Shown here piece after piece: positions 5,175-5,437 of a stretch of DNA of 5,437 bases. Positions within the stretch are counted from its first letter, which is position 1; the number at the start of each line of letters is the position of its first letter. Source of the stretch: Sulfurimonas sp. GTDB lineage: Bacteria > Campylobacterota > Campylobacteria > Campylobacterales > Sulfurimonadaceae. A program made the translations under genes and the position numbers. The stretch spans positions 1-5,437 of the forward strand of contig DTVI01000312.1 of NCBI GenBank assembly GCA_012963655.1, given 5' to 3'. The notes below the pieces were generated by a model that was not told the DNA's origin, did not search any database, and saw nothing but the letters and a program-made list of their open reading frames with translations.

Positions 5175-5437
5175 CTAAGTGAAATCTTTTTCTAACTGAT
5201 TCATCAAGGTGATTTCTCTTTGTGAGCTGACAGTATTTTTCAAATATCTCCAAAAAGCCTTTGCTTCTTCAGTGATTTGTATCCATTCTACATCTTGCAA
5301 AATCTCTTTTGGGTCTTCACAAGGTTCTATATAAGAATAGGCAAGAGCATGGAAAACCTTTGCCTCTTCTGCTTCTTCTTTTGAAACATTTCCCATTTCT
5401 ATGGCCTTTTCATATTCATCATGCAAGGATAAATTAT
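5175..5437 (-). CDS. Hypothetical small acidic protein, 5' end outside the window
   Basis: I do not recognise this protein. At least 87 codons are open on the minus strand up to the window edge, ending in TAG at 5175-5177. The visible part is acidic and looks mostly helical, with Glu/Lys-rich stretches such as VSKEEAEEAKVF, two tryptophans in VEWIQITEEAKAFWRYLKN, and a charged C-terminus. There is no signal peptide, membrane segment or known catalytic motif in view. A TTG at 5424-5426 is in frame but has no Shine-Dalgarno, and the frame stays open upstream, so the true start is probably beyond the edge. An internal ATG at 5394-5396 with AAAAGG 8 nt upstream is a possible alternative. It lies about 90 bases upstream of the candidate rplU promoter and is likely a separate transcript. 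Confidence 0.6.
   Translation of the reverse strand, partial: NLSLHDEYEKAIEMGNVSKEEAEEAKVFHALAYSYIEPCEDPKEILQDVEWIQITEEAKAFWRYLKNTVSSQREITLMNQLEKDFT

Noticed and set aside
5424..5426. TTG as the true start of the right-edge gene
   Set aside because: No Shine-Dalgarno precedes it and the frame stays open to the window edge, so the gene more likely begins outside the window.

Overview
The window looks like a chromosomal segment of a low-GC Campylobacterota bacterium (the former Epsilonproteobacteria; a Sulfurimonas-, Sulfurovum- or Arcobacter-like lineage is plausible, but the genus cannot be fixed by reading alone). The evidence is the gene order rplU-rpmA-obgE-proB-fmt-birA-parA, which from memory is the order in Campylobacter jejuni and relatives. 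Compact versions of ProB (no PUA domain) and BirA (no HTH domain) and AT-rich sequence with strong TATAAT boxes but no clear -35 also fit. All recognised genes are on the minus strand, so the transcription units read from right to left.

From the right edge: the 3' part of an unrecognised small acidic protein gene (5175-5437, cut by the window edge); a 382-base gap (4793-5174) with a hairpin plus T-run, a promoter-like box and about 280 nt of apparently structured leader; rplU and rpmA (ribosomal proteins L21 and L27), followed by a UUCG-loop hairpin; a 243-base AT-rich gap (3961-4203) with a second promoter-like box and three consecutive inverted repeats, two of them copies of one unit; then the packed run obgE-proB-fmt-birA-parA. 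Three of the four junctions in that run are 4-base ATGA overlaps and the fourth (fmt/birA) is a 20-base overlap with a GTG start. parA runs off the left edge.

The genes cover ribosome structure and assembly (L21, L27, the Obg GTPase), proline synthesis (glutamate 5-kinase), initiator tRNA formylation (Fmt), biotin attachment (BirA) and chromosome segregation (ParA). They are housekeeping genes tied together mainly by conserved order and translational coupling, not by one pathway. I see no mobile element, CRISPR array, tRNA or defence system.

The parts not explained by known genes are the two gaps. The rplU leader has several hairpins, alternative pairings and a stem followed by seven U residues before the rplU ribosome binding site, as in an attenuated ribosomal-protein leader or an independent small RNA. 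The obgE leader holds a tandem duplication of a hairpin, a GAATAAAGTC segment and a Shine-Dalgarno-like sequence, with a compensatory base-pair change between copies. Two coding oddities deserve comparison across relatives: a TRSD G4 motif in ObgE, and a GIGSRG biotin-binding loop in BirA.
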